Notes: a model not told the origin generated them from the letters alone. DNA of 64,000 bases from Agrobacterium tumefaciens (GCF_005221325.1 NZ_CP039888.1:186001-250000); one strand, 5' to 3'; numbered from the stretch's first letter, positions 24,678-33,288 are shown. A program made the numbers and translations.

Positions 24678-25734
24678 TGCCTCGGCTGCTGTGCGTGGCG
24701 CGTTCCGGCGATATATGCCCGGCACGGATACCGCCCTCAAAAACAGTTTCGTGACGATCGTCGTCAAGGTTCTGGCGGCGATCTCCTATGAGTTCGAATT
24801 GCGTATGGGCTGGTTTTCGAAACAGATCCTTCTGTCGACATCGACGAGCCTTGCGTGGATCAAGTTGCACGCCGCCGAAGTCGGCATTTACCAGCGTCCG
24901 GCTGCCGCTGCGCGCGGGGAAATCATCGGTATCGGCCAAGCCACGACGACGTATCCTTCCGGTATCCGCTTCGTCTCCGGAAATGTGACCTATGTTTCCA
25001 CTTTACCGGCCACCTCCGGGGCGGACGGTTCCCTGGTCGTTCCTGTCGCCGCAGAGGTGAAAGGCTCTGTCGGTAACCGTGCAAGCGCCGGTCTGCTGTC
25101 GCTTGCTGACCCCGGACTTTTTCCGACGCTTGGCACCAGCTGGCTGGTCGACAATGACGGACTAGGTGGAGGAGCCGACGCCGAGGATGCGGATAGCCTG
25201 AAAGAGAGGGGCTTGCAGCGGAAGCGCAATCCTCCTGGCGGCGGCACGTTGGCGGATTATGAGCGCATCGTGATGGGTGTCTCCGGTGTCCTGAAGGCGT
25301 GGGCTTTTCGTGTCCCTGGCTCGCCCGGTGGAATTGTCGTCCATTTCCTGTTTAGCGGCAGGGAAGACAATATTCCGCTGCCCTCCGATGTCGAGGCGGT
25401 GCAGGCTGTCATCGATCAACAGAGGCTTATCCGTGTTGATGACAGTGTCGCCACGGCGCCCGTATCGCGCCCGGTCGACGTGACCGTCACGGGGCTTTCC
25501 GGAGATACGGCTGAAATACGTGCGGCGATCAAGAATGGCATCACCGCGATGTATCTATCGAGGTGCCGGCCGGGCCTGATCGGCGACAGCTTTACCGTAT
25601 CGCGCAGTTGGTATTCGGAAGTGATTTCCGGGGTAACCGGTGAGGACCGTCACATCCTTGCGGAGCCTTCTGGCGATATCGTTCTGACCGGCGGGCAGTT
25701 TCCTGTAAACGGGGAGTTCGACTTTGGCTCGTGA
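24649..25734 (+). CDS. baseplate J-like wedge protein (Mu gp47 family)
   Basis: This 361-aa protein shows the J-like pattern: an early helical domain with STSLAWIKLHAAEVGI, then EIIGIGQATTTYPSG and VAAEVKGSVGNRASAG (the beta region), DADSLKERGLQRKRNPPGGG, a YERIVMGVSGVLKAWAF stretch and a C-terminal domain ending in a VLTGGQFPV-type strand. It connects wedge to hub in the baseplate. ATG 24649 lies inside gp46; the overlap is typical. Ends by overlapping the next gene. Confidence 0.88.
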   Translation: MAWNIRSLDDASAAVRGAFRRYMPGTDTALKNSFVTIVVKVLAAISYEFELRMGWFSKQILLSTSTSLAWIKLHAAEVGIYQRPAAAARGEIIGIGQATTTYPSGIRFVSGNVTYVSTLPATSGADGSLVVPVAAEVKGSVGNRASAGLLSLADPGLFPTLGTSWLVDNDGLGGGADAEDADSLKERGLQRKRNPPGGGTLADYERIVMGVSGVLKAWAFRVPGSPGGIVVHFLFSGREDNIPLPSDVEAVQAVIDQQRLIRVDDSVATAPVSRPVDVTVTGLSGDTAEIRAAIKNGITAMYLSRCRPGLIGDSFTVSRSWYSEVISGVTGEDRHILAEPSGDIVLTGGQFPVNGEFDFGS

Positions 25735-26428
25735 TTCCGGCTTCAATACTCGCACAACAGAGCCGAGCGACGGCGCGCCATCTGGTGGCGTCCCCAGCGC
25801 ATGGGACAATCTTTCTGCACCCACGAACGATGATCTTATTGGTGGCGCGGTGTCGTTCTGGCCACCCGGGGCTGCATTCGGAACGCCGGACGGGCAGGCG
25901 CTATCCCTGACCAGCAGACTCGCACTGTTTACACGGGTCCTCATTTCGCCTTGGGAATGGCTCTACGCCAGGGCCTTCAAGCTCACGAGCGAAAGCACGG
26001 TCTACGGCGTGGATGAAATGCTTTCGGACTGGGAGCTAGAGTACGGCCTTCCGGACGCTTGCGGCGTCGATGACGAGAGTATCGCCGGTAGGATAAGGGC
26101 TCTGGAGGCGAAGTTGATGGCTGCCGCCATCATCACGCCGTCAGACTTTATCCGGCTGGCCGCGGCGTTCGGTTTCACCATCATCATCGAAGAACCGGCC
26201 GTTTTCGAGTGCGGATTTTCGGAGTGCGGCGGCGAACACACGGTCGGCGATTCAAGGCAGGAAGTTTACTGGCTTGTGACTGTTACCGACCTCGCTGTCG
26301 ACTATTTCCGGTGTGGTGAAAGCGAATGCGGGTTCGACCCGCTCTTTTCTTACGGGGAGGCAGAGCGACTGCTTTGCCTTCTGCGTCAACATTCGCCCGC
26401 TTGGGCAATTCCTGTTTTGGCAACCTGA
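25724..26428 (+). CDS. Mu gp48-like baseplate protein (DUF2313/YmfQ family)
   Basis: A 234-aa protein immediately after the J-like gene, the gp48 position. It contains PGAAFGTPDGQALSLTS, LSDWELEYGLPDAC and IAGRIRALEAKLMAAAIITPSDF, which follow the DUF2313 pattern (L-x-D-x-E-x-x-x-G-L-P-x-x-C). The C-terminal half has two short repeats with FECGFSECGGE and YFRCGESECGF, unusual cysteine pairs. Translation appears to start at TTG 25724, preceded by ggggag, inside the end of the J gene. It joins the wedge and supports the tail fibre. Confidence 0.82.
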   Translation: MARDSGFNTRTTEPSDGAPSGGVPSAWDNLSAPTNDDLIGGAVSFWPPGAAFGTPDGQALSLTSRLALFTRVLISPWEWLYARAFKLTSESTVYGVDEMLSDWELEYGLPDACGVDDESIAGRIRALEAKLMAAAIITPSDFIRLAAAFGFTIIIEEPAVFECGFSECGGEHTVGDSRQEVYWLVTVTDLAVDYFRCGESECGFDPLFSYGEAERLLCLLRQHSPAWAIPVLAT

Positions 26429-26443
26429 ACGGAACCCATCACC

Positions 26444-27340
26444 ATGAAATATTACGCTCCATACGGATCTACTGATCCGGATGCATCATACGTCGACAAG
26501 GATATACCCGGTGCTGTTCGCGGCTCCGCGGTTCCTGCCAAGGCTATCGAAAAACCGCAGCGTGAAATTGTGGACTTCCTGGTTAAGTCCGGTCTCGCGC
26601 CTGCTGAGGGACTTCAGTTGTCCCAGGCCGTTCAGGCTGGCAAAGTGAACTTTGCTGCCACTGCAGGGACTGGCAACGCGATTGTCGCAACCCTTGCCCC
26701 TGCTCCGGACAGTCTGTTCCTTGGACTGATCGTCAGGATCAAGATTGCGACCATCAATACCGGCCCCGCCACCATCAATCTCAATGGATTTGGAGTGAAG
26801 CCGATAAAGACGGCGTCCGGTGACGATATAGTGGCTGGCGACCTTAAGGTGAATTCTATCATCGAATTTGCCTACGACGGCGCCAACTGGCGGATGCTCG
26901 CGACAAGCCCTCAAAGCATCGCAACCCGTGCGCTTGCGAGCGGTACTTACAGCCTTGCTGCCGGTGCGATCCCAAATTCGATTGTTAACCTCACGACTCT
27001 CGCAACAGTGCTGTTGGAGGATTTCGACAACTCAGGCTCGTTGTCTGGCGGGATATTTACAGTGCCGTACGATGGTGTGGCTCACATGTCGATCTCTCTC
27101 TATCAACCCGCTGCTTTAGTTTCCGCTGCGGGATTGGGTGTTTTGAAGAACAGCGTGTTGGTCGACAGCGTGCTGGATAACTCTAACGCTGCGTTGGATC
27201 GTACAATTCGCATAATCTACAATCGCCTGTTCAGTGTTTCCAGGGGCGATCAGCTTCAATTTGGGGTCGCCTGTCGCAATGCAGCCGGAACGGGGAATTC
27301 TCCTCCAATAACCGGCACGGCTACAATTATGATAATCTAG
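26444..27340 (+). CDS. tail fibre protein
   Basis: This 298-aa protein follows the baseplate genes, as fibres do. Residues 1-60 match fibre N-termini (YYAPYGSTDPDASYVDKDIPG, PQREIVDFLVKSG), the middle has glycine-rich text with NTGPATINLNGFG, and the last 110 residues are beta-rich (GGIFTVPYDGVAHMSISLY), like C1q-type trimer heads. It probably contacts the host surface. Composition becomes richer in A and T toward the end, suggesting an exchangeable host-range tip. Confidence 0.75.
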   Translation: MKYYAPYGSTDPDASYVDKDIPGAVRGSAVPAKAIEKPQREIVDFLVKSGLAPAEGLQLSQAVQAGKVNFAATAGTGNAIVATLAPAPDSLFLGLIVRIKIATINTGPATINLNGFGVKPIKTASGDDIVAGDLKVNSIIEFAYDGANWRMLATSPQSIATRALASGTYSLAAGAIPNSIVNLTTLATVLLEDFDNSGSLSGGIFTVPYDGVAHMSISLYQPAALVSAAGLGVLKNSVLVDSVLDNSNAALDRTIRIIYNRLFSVSRGDQLQFGVACRNAAGTGNSPPITGTATIMII

Positions 27341-27352
27341 GAGATGGAAAAC

Positions 27353-27916
27353 ATGACCATTGAGCGCATTCCTCTTTCCATTTCGGATGTCGAGGCTGTA
27401 GGTCGACTGGTGTCGTACGGGATGGCAGATGCCTACTATGATGGGACATATCTCGTCGTAGCCAACGCCGATTTGGTGGAGAAAATAAATGCTCTGATTT
27501 CTCAGGAGGAGTGGAGAAGTCAGGATCTGGTGACGATCAAGGCCGGATATAAGGCTGCAATTGACGAGGCGGCCGAATTGACGAGGCTGCAGTACATTAC
27601 GCCCGGTGTAGGGCAGGCTCTCACGTACATGCAAAAGGCGGATGAGGCTCGGCGGTATCTTTCAGCGTCCAACCCCGTCGACAGCGACTACCCGCTGTTG
27701 GCGGCTGAAGTGGGCATCACCGCTGAAAATATTGTCCGCGTTGCTGCGGTGGTAGCTGCGGCCTACAGCCAATGGCTAAAGATTGGTGCGGCAATCGAGG
27801 CTGTGCGCCTAGATGGGAAGGCTGCAATTGACGCAGCAGGATCAGAAAATGACGCAAAAGCTGCCTTCGATGCAGTGGCTTGGCCAGAGGCCAAAGTCGC
27901 CGGTCAAGCGGAGTAG
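27353..27916 (+). CDS. fibre-associated protein, possible tail fibre assembly factor
   Basis: A 187-aa protein directly after the fibre gene, in the position of tail-fibre assembly chaperones. Residues about 95-185 are a helical Ala/Glu-rich stretch resembling the DUF4376-type region in phage fibre-linked proteins. I chose ATG 27353, with aggag nine bases upstream, over 27344, which would leave no spacing. No catalytic motif is seen. Role inferred from position. Confidence 0.5.
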   Translation: MTIERIPLSISDVEAVGRLVSYGMADAYYDGTYLVVANADLVEKINALISQEEWRSQDLVTIKAGYKAAIDEAAELTRLQYITPGVGQALTYMQKADEARRYLSASNPVDSDYPLLAAEVGITAENIVRVAAVVAAAYSQWLKIGAAIEAVRLDGKAAIDAAGSENDAKAAFDAVAWPEAKVAGQAE

Positions 27917-27978
27917 CCACTATCTGTCTGCCGTTTTGACGCTATTGATAAAGGCAGCGGAGCGTGCCACGAGAGCGC

Positions 27979-29868
27979 ATGACTTCAACAACACAATACA
28001 GACCAGACATTGACGGGCTTCGGGCTTTTGCGATCGTTTCCGTTATGGTGTTCCACGCATTTCCCACCGTGCTGCCTGGCGGGTTTGTTGGCGTCGATGT
28101 TTTTTTCGTCATATCTGGATACCTGATCACCAAAATCATCTGTAGGGGAACTGACAACGGTAGTTTTTCTCTTTTACAGTTCTACCTACGGCGAGTGCGC
28201 AGAATATTCCCAGCACTAATCGTGGTTCTCGCTGCCATGTCGATTATGGCGTTGTACGTTATGGGGCCGTCCGAACTTCATTCGTTTGCAGCCACCGTTG
28301 CCGGATCTGCAGCATTTGTCTCAAATCTCGTGCTCTGGTCGCAGTCCGGGTATTTTGATACGGCAGCGACCACAAAACCACTTTTGCATTTATGGTCGTT
28401 GGGAGTTGAGGAGCAGTTTTATATCGTCTGGCCGTTGGTGATTATGATCGCGCCGCAACGCGCTCGAGTGTATGTTTTTCTTCTGCTGTTCGTCGGGAGC
28501 TTTGTCGCCTGCCAAGTGATGACGCACCATGATCCGGTGGCTGCGTTTTACTCTCCGTTCAGTCGAGCGTGGGAACTTGCTGCTGGCGGACTTGTCTACT
28601 GTGTGTCGGGGCGCCTCCGGCCCTTCACTAAAAGATACCCGGTAGCTAGAGAGGTCGCATTCACGATTGGTTGCCTGTTATTTGTTTTAGCCCTCGTCAT
28701 AACATCTGAGGCAAATCCCTTTCCGGGATGGCAGGCTCTTATTCCGGTAGTTGGTGCCGCAATAATCGTAGCCTTCGGCGGACAATCGCGCATAGCTGGA
28801 CTGATTCTTGGCAATTCTGTTGGTGTAAAGATAGGGCGAATTTCTTACCCTCTCTATCTCTGGCATTGGCCACTACTCGTAATCGGCCGCCAGTTGGGTT
28901 ACCACTCTGCCACAGCGACTGGTGTTATTGTTGTCCTAACGATTTTGCTTTCTATTGGCACCTACAGGCTGATCGAGTTACCCATCCAGCGTCAACCTGT
29001 TGGGTCGCTTCAATTTTTCTCGCTGGTCGTCCCTCTCGGATCGATTGGTTTGTACGGATTTGTGGCAACTTCAATCGACCCCCGTGCTTTGATTTACCCG
29101 ACAGATATTCGTGCGGCGGCACAGTATTCCACATACGAGGCTGGAGCTGGGGCAAGAGTGGGGTCCTGTTGGGTTGAACACAACACGTTGGTGTTTTCCC
29201 CGGAGTGTTATTTCCACGAGGCTGGCGGCAAACCCCGAGTGGCAATCTGGGGTGACTCTCATGCTGCCCGGCTGTACCCCGGTATTTTGAGAGTTTTGGG
29301 CGATAAGGTTGAGGTGGCACAGTTTACGAAAGATGGATGCAGCCCGGCTGACGGAGGAAAAACAGGCTGTGGTTCGACAAACCGTTTGGTCATGGATTAT
29401 CTTTTGAAGAACGCCGTGGACACAATCGTTATCTTCGCAAACTGGTCCGATCATGTGCATTCGAATTCTTTTCGATCAGATCTCGAACTAATCCTGTCGA
29501 GGCTCCGGTCGAATGGAAAACGCGTGGTAATGATTGGTCCATACCCAAATTTCCCGACATCTCTTCCTGACATGGTCGTGAAACAATGGCTCGCAGGGGA
29601 AATATCCGGAGTGCCTGATAGAATTCCAGGCGCGCCAATGCCTAATACTAAAATGGCTGAAACAGCAGTCTCGAATGTGTCCTCGTCGCAAAAAACGATG
29701 TTCGTCTCATTGATATCCTATCTATGCGACGAGAACGGCTGCCTTTCCAATTTACCATCGGGAGGAACTCAGCTCATTGTGTGGGACTACGGTCACTTGA
29801 CATTGGCTGGAGCGACAATGGTTGCAGAGCACATCTACCCATTAATGGGCCTCGAAAAACGCCAGTAA
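27979..29868 (+). CDS. O-antigen acyltransferase (OafA/YrhL type) with SGNH domain
   Basis: This 629-aa membrane protein begins YRPDIDGLRAFAIVSVMVFH, the start of acyltransferase family 3, and has about ten membrane segments to residue about 365. Motifs include the R-P-D-I-D-G-L-R start, a His in the first helix, and LLHLWSLGVEEQFYIVWP. The C-terminal part (about 400-629) is a periplasmic SGNH domain with IWGDSHA (Ser in GDS, about residue 425) and a final DYGHLT (about 603). Such proteins add acetyl groups to lipopolysaccharide or other glycans. Within a phage late operon it looks like a lysogenic-conversion gene that could change the phage receptor (inference). Its codons are richer in A/T than those around it. 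ATG 27979 is preferred to GTG 27964. Confidence 0.88.
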   Translation: MTSTTQYRPDIDGLRAFAIVSVMVFHAFPTVLPGGFVGVDVFFVISGYLITKIICRGTDNGSFSLLQFYLRRVRRIFPALIVVLAAMSIMALYVMGPSELHSFAATVAGSAAFVSNLVLWSQSGYFDTAATTKPLLHLWSLGVEEQFYIVWPLVIMIAPQRARVYVFLLLFVGSFVACQVMTHHDPVAAFYSPFSRAWELAAGGLVYCVSGRLRPFTKRYPVAREVAFTIGCLLFVLALVITSEANPFPGWQALIPVVGAAIIVAFGGQSRIAGLILGNSVGVKIGRISYPLYLWHWPLLVIGRQLGYHSATATGVIVVLTILLSIGTYRLIELPIQRQPVGSLQFFSLVVPLGSIGLYGFVATSIDPRALIYPTDIRAAAQYSTYEAGAGARVGSCWVEHNTLVFSPECYFHEAGGKPRVAIWGDSHAARLYPGILRVLGDKVEVAQFTKDGCSPADGGKTGCGSTNRLVMDYLLKNAVDTIVIFANWSDHVHSNSFRSDLELILSRLRSNGKRVVMIGPYPNFPTSLPDMVVKQWLAGEISGVPDRIPGAPMPNTKMAETAVSNVSSSQKTMFVSLISYLCDENGCLSNLPSGGTQLIVWDYGHLTLAGATMVAEHIYPLMGLEKRQ

Positions 29869-29881
29869 CCTACGTCATAGC

Positions 29882-30061
29882 CTAATATTGGCGGTCCAAG
29901 TATTCCTCTTCCGTCTCCTGATCCTGACGGTAGGCCCATTTGCCCTCATCCCAGCGCCGGTAAACCTGACCAAATCCGCTCGAATAGCTTCCGTCGATCA
30001 GCTTGACGCGTAGGAGCGGATTATACGCGTGCCACAGCCCGTTCTTTTTCTCATCAGTCAT
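29882..30061 (-). CDS. small minus-strand phage protein, 59 aa
   Basis: The protein (MTDEKKNGLWHAYNPLLR...) is aromatic and charged, contains no cysteine or membrane motif, and lies on the strand opposite the late operon. ATG 30061 has gagg eight bases upstream; a TTG two codons earlier is less likely. The ribosome-binding region overlaps an inverted repeat (30070-30095). The order gag(g)-attggc-ATG also occurs before the minus-strand gene starting at 35974, hinting that these are related accessory genes. Function unknown. Confidence 0.5.
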   Translation of the reverse strand: MTDEKKNGLWHAYNPLLRVKLIDGSYSSGFGQVYRRWDEGKWAYRQDQETEEEYLDRQY

Positions 30062-30069
30062 CGCCAATC

Positions 30070-30095
30070 CTCAACCAGTCGTTTTCTTGGTTGAG
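30070..30095. promoter_or_regulatory. 8-bp perfect inverted repeat over a ribosome-binding site
   Basis: CTCAACCA (30070-30077) and TGGTTGAG (30088-30095) surround a T-rich 10-base loop. Read on the minus strand, the second arm of the hairpin runs into the gagg ribosome-binding site of the 59-aa gene, so folding could block its translation. It could also act as a weak terminator or processing site between genes on the plus strand. Confidence 0.45.
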
Positions 30096-30116
30096 ATTAC
30101 TCTTAAGAGGTTTCCT

Positions 30117-31109
30117 ATGTCCATTCCCCTGGGAGACTGTCTGACGCCTGAGGACTTCAACGCAATTGGCGATTGTATCGCCTGGGGCCAAGGGACTGAC
30201 AACACTGCGGCGTTTCAGGCAGCGATAGATACTGGTCGGCGCATCAGCTTGCACCATTCGACCAAAACGTACCGCATCGGCGGTGTCCTGAGAATTCCGG
30301 ATTACCAGCAGATATTGGGTGGCGGGTTCAGCTCTGGCGCTCCTATGGGTGTTGAGCCCGGATGTGCCAGACTGGTATTCGATGGGGGTGGTGACGCCTG
30401 TTTCGTAAACAAAAACCCCACAGACAAGCTGAGGTGCGTAGGTATCTCAGGCCTCAACATCCTTTGCTCCGATGACTACGAGGCGGTCATGGATTTTCGA
30501 ACCGCCGAAAATCTCCACCTCCGGGATTTGATGATCGAGGTCGTCGGGGACAACACGACCGGGATAGTCACGAAGAAAGCAGAGCCGGCGGAAGACAGCT
30601 GGATGAATGAGGCAAAGACCGTCATTATCAGGCTTCCCGACACGTCTAACAAATGGGCGTTTGACGTGGACTGGTCGGACAGCCTGGTGGACGGGTGTCA
30701 TTTCACCGGCGGAAAATGCGCCATAGATCGCGGCTGGGGCGTTCGATGGACAGGCAACCAATTCGAGCGGTCCAAAATGCACGGGCTGCATATTTACAAA
30801 ACGACCGCTCGCAAGAACTCGCTCGTCATTGGTAATTCCTTCGATGCGAATACCTATTGCGGAATATGCATCGATGCGACCAACGATCCCATCGCGAGTG
30901 ACCACAGATTTGGCATTTCTATAACTGGTAACAACTTTCGCACCGAAAACCCCAATGGCGGCGCGCCGGGCGCTGCCTCCATCTATCTGTCTAACAATGG
31001 TTCGGCACAGTACCACCCCGGTAAGATTTCAGGAAACTCCGAACTGAACAGCGACGCCGTTCATCTCTATCTGATCAACGGTAACTGGGTCACCCCGACC
31101 ACTTTCTAG
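30117..31109 (+). CDS. beta-helix tail spike-like protein (pectate-lyase-3 fold)
   Basis: The N-terminus (residues about 12-50: LTPEDFNAIGDCIAWGQGTDNTAAFQAAI in two parts) is the conserved opening of Pectate_lyase_3 proteins, with GDG-like substitution. Successive turns such as LVDGCHFTGG, RWTGNQFERS and SLVIGNSFDAN follow, as in a right-handed beta-helix. Phage tail spikes with this fold bind or cleave surface polysaccharide. It starts at ATG 30117 with aagagg upstream; length 330 aa. It probably acts with the fibre in host recognition. No catalytic residues can be assigned. Confidence 0.75.
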   Translation: MSIPLGDCLTPEDFNAIGDCIAWGQGTDNTAAFQAAIDTGRRISLHHSTKTYRIGGVLRIPDYQQILGGGFSSGAPMGVEPGCARLVFDGGGDACFVNKNPTDKLRCVGISGLNILCSDDYEAVMDFRTAENLHLRDLMIEVVGDNTTGIVTKKAEPAEDSWMNEAKTVIIRLPDTSNKWAFDVDWSDSLVDGCHFTGGKCAIDRGWGVRWTGNQFERSKMHGLHIYKTTARKNSLVIGNSFDANTYCGICIDATNDPIASDHRFGISITGNNFRTENPNGGAPGAASIYLSNNGSAQYHPGKISGNSELNSDAVHLYLINGNWVTPTTF

Positions 31110-31150
31110 CCGTAACTCGGCAGGCATTATCCCCAAATAGGAGAACATCT

Positions 31151-31828
31151 ATGGCGACTGTACGCGAGGTACAGCAGCGCTTGATTTCGCTCGGCTATGA
31201 TGTCGGGCCATCCGGCGCTGATGGCATTCCCGGCCGCAGCACAACAAAGGCTGTCACCCATTTTCAGGAGGATAAGAAACTCTCTATCCTCTATCCTGGC
31301 ACGATTGGCCCGAAGACGCTCGTTGCGCTCGGTCTGAACGACAATAAGCCCATGGTTCCGCCGTGGGTGACGGAAGCGCGCCGCTTCCTCGGCCTGCACG
31401 AGGTGAAGAACGCCAAGGCGCTGGATAAAGCCCTCCGTCTCGACGCAAGTGAAATCGCGTGGTGCGGTGCATTCGTCGGCGTGGTTATCGCCACAGCGCT
31501 GCCGAAAGAACCGATGCCGGCGAACCCGCTCGGCTCTCGAAACTGGCTGAAATTCGGCAAACCGCTGAATGACCCTCAGATCGGAGCCATCGCCGTCTTC
31601 TGGCGTGGCTCAAAGGACGGCTGGCAAGGTCACGTCGGCATTGTTGTCGGCCACGACAAGACCCACCTGCATATCCTCGGCGGCAATCAGTCCGATTCCG
31701 TCAGTGTCGCACGCATCGCGAAAACCCGGCTTCTCGGCTACCGTTGGGCCGTGACCTATCAGGATGCGCCCTACGTCGCCCTGCCAATGACCACGATTTC
31801 GGCCAGCGTCACGACAAACGAGGCATGA
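31151..31828 (+). CDS. endolysin: peptidoglycan-binding plus CHAP/TIGR02594-type domain
   Basis: Residues about 1-62 are a PG_binding_1 domain (VREVQQRLISLGYDVGPSGA, GRSTTKAVTHFQ). Residues about 80-205 follow the TIGR02594/CHAP pattern, with the likely nucleophile cysteine in WCGAFVG (about 104) and the histidine in GHVGIVVGH (about 160). It should cut peptidoglycan at lysis. No signal peptide is seen, so export must depend on a holin. Ribosome-binding site aggag precedes ATG 31151. Length 225 aa. Confidence 0.85.
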   Translation: MATVREVQQRLISLGYDVGPSGADGIPGRSTTKAVTHFQEDKKLSILYPGTIGPKTLVALGLNDNKPMVPPWVTEARRFLGLHEVKNAKALDKALRLDASEIAWCGAFVGVVIATALPKEPMPANPLGSRNWLKFGKPLNDPQIGAIAVFWRGSKDGWQGHVGIVVGHDKTHLHILGGNQSDSVSVARIAKTRLLGYRWAVTYQDAPYVALPMTTISASVTTNEA

Positions 31829-31829
31829 C

Positions 31830-32144
31830 ATGGCGGCTATCTCAAAGAAGCTTCGAAGCCTTGAAGGTGGACGCCTTATGTTCTGGTGCCCCGGATGTGA
31901 CGGTGCGCATCAAGTCGGCGTGGGTGAAGGGGTGGGGCCGCGTTGGGGATATAACGGCAACCCAGTCGCACCCACGTTCACGCCGTCCGTTCTGGTGACC
32001 TACAACGGGCCGGACGCCGACATCGATGGCGCGCCTCCAGCGGTTTGCCACTCCTTCGTCACCGATGGCCGAATTCAATTCCTTTCTGATTGCACCCATG
32101 CGCTTGCGGGGCAAACGGTAGACATTCCAGACTTTGACAACTGA
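31830..32144 (+). CDS. DUF6527-like small protein
   Basis: A 104-aa protein with CPGCDGAH near residue 20, PTFTPSVLV in the middle and VCHSFVTDGRIQFLSDCTHALAGQ toward the end. This is the pattern of a phage family (DUF6527) with conserved cysteine and histidine residues that may bind zinc. It lies directly after the endolysin gene, one base from its stop. Function unknown. The second half of the pattern is strongly conserved among phages as far as I can recall, but this is not checked. Confidence 0.65.
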   Translation: MAAISKKLRSLEGGRLMFWCPGCDGAHQVGVGEGVGPRWGYNGNPVAPTFTPSVLVTYNGPDADIDGAPPAVCHSFVTDGRIQFLSDCTHALAGQTVDIPDFDN

Positions 32145-32167
32145 ACCTCTCTATAAAGGAAACGATT

Positions 32168-32494
32168 ATGAAACGCTTCGCGATTATCGCACTGGCGGCG
32201 CTTTCGCTTGCCTCGTGCTCCGCCACCACCGGATCGATCGATACGGCGATCCAGAAGAATTTGCCGCAGATTTGCACGGCGGCTGCGACGGCGCACAGCG
32301 CCTTCGTCATAGTCGCCAGTGCCGGCGCCATCAAACAGTCGACCGTGGCCAAGGAAGCTGCGGCGTGGGCAGCACTCGATGTGGTCTGCAAGGATCCTTC
32401 GTCATTCACTGCGGCAACCGCACTTGTGAAGGCGGCTGAGGCATACACGGTCATCACGCTCGCACTGCGCGATGCGAAGCGGGCGGAGGGTTAA
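32168..32494 (+). CDS. small phage lipoprotein
   Basis: The 108-aa product has a lipoprotein signal: MKRFAIIALAALSLASC with the lipobox LASC and the modified cysteine at 17. The mature part is helical and Ala-rich. It lies in the lysis cassette after the endolysin gene, so it may act as the outer-membrane spanin subunit (Rz1-like) or another lysis helper, but Rz1 is usually much shorter and proline-rich. Ribosome-binding site aagga upstream. Confidence 0.65.
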   Translation: MKRFAIIALAALSLASCSATTGSIDTAIQKNLPQICTAAATAHSAFVIVASAGAIKQSTVAKEAAAWAALDVVCKDPSSFTAATALVKAAEAYTVITLALRDAKRAEG

Positions 32495-32498
32495 GCCG

Positions 32499-32987
32499 AT
32501 GCGGGTTGTTCATGTTCTTGCCTTCGCCGTCGCCATTTTCTCAATCGGCGCGTTCATCCTTTGGCCGGCCTTTGCCCAGGAGGCGGAACCGGTAATAGCG
32601 CCATCCTCTATCTGGTACGATCTCTGGACCGTCGTGCAGCCCGTTGTTGTACTCCTTGTGTCGACTGTCGGCCCGGTACTGGTGACTTGGATCGGTGCCA
32701 GACTTATCGCCCTGTTGAAAATCTCTGACGAAAAACAGCGCGTCGAGATTGAGGCGCGGTTGCGAGCAGCGTTGCATGAATCGGCGCTGAACGCTCTGAA
32801 GTACGCCATCACGAAAACCGGGCTGCCCTTGAAAACGGATGCCGTCTCCGGGGCAGTGCTGGGAATTGCGGCGGATTACGTCATGCAAAAAAATCCGGAT
32901 GCGGTTGCAAAACTCGGCGTCGGGCCAAGCGCCTTGCAGGAAATCATACTGTCGAAAGTTCCGGATCTGGCGAAGGCGGTCAACTGA
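32499..32987 (+). CDS. holin-like membrane protein
   Basis: A 162-aa protein with an N-terminal hydrophobic segment (about 3-24, which may be a signal peptide ending near AFAQ), a second one at about 43-70 (VVVLLVSTVGPVLVTWIGAR) and a helical charged C-terminus. It lies next to the endolysin and lipoprotein genes, so a holin role is plausible. ATG 32499 is used; the frame upstream runs through the lipoprotein gene. No specific holin family is recognised. Confidence 0.55.
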   Translation: MRVVHVLAFAVAIFSIGAFILWPAFAQEAEPVIAPSSIWYDLWTVVQPVVVLLVSTVGPVLVTWIGARLIALLKISDEKQRVEIEARLRAALHESALNALKYAITKTGLPLKTDAVSGAVLGIAADYVMQKNPDAVAKLGVGPSALQEIILSKVPDLAKAVN

Positions 32988-33024
32988 CCGCCTCTGTCCA
33001 CTATTGTTCACGAGGAGCAAGGGA

Positions 33025-33288
33025 ATGGAACTGTCGAACGAGATCGGGGGCTGGTTTCTGCAGCACGGACCCTTTGGCGGTTTCTCCCTGCTCATGGTGA
33101 TTTTCTACATCTATGAGCGGATCGGCCGGGCCAAGGATCGCGAGGCGCATGATGCCCGCATCAAGGAACTCCAGGACGATCATATCGAGACGCTAAAGAC
33201 ACTCGCACCGCTCGTCCAGAAATTCACCGACACCATGGATACGGTACTGCCGGTCATGGTGTCGAACGGAAACAGGAGGGGCGAATGA
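33025..33288 (+). CDS. small membrane protein of the lysis cassette
   Basis: An 87-aa protein with one hydrophobic segment (GGFSLLMVIFYIYERIG, about 17-33) and then a charged helix with several Asp/Lys/Glu residues. One membrane anchor and a coiled coil-like tail fit an inner-membrane spanin or anti-holin, but no diagnostic motif exists. Ribosome-binding site gaggagcaaggg upstream; its stop overlaps the next ATG. Confidence 0.55.
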   Translation: MELSNEIGGWFLQHGPFGGFSLLMVIFYIYERIGRAKDREAHDARIKELQDDHIETLKTLAPLVQKFTDTMDTVLPVMVSNGNRRGE

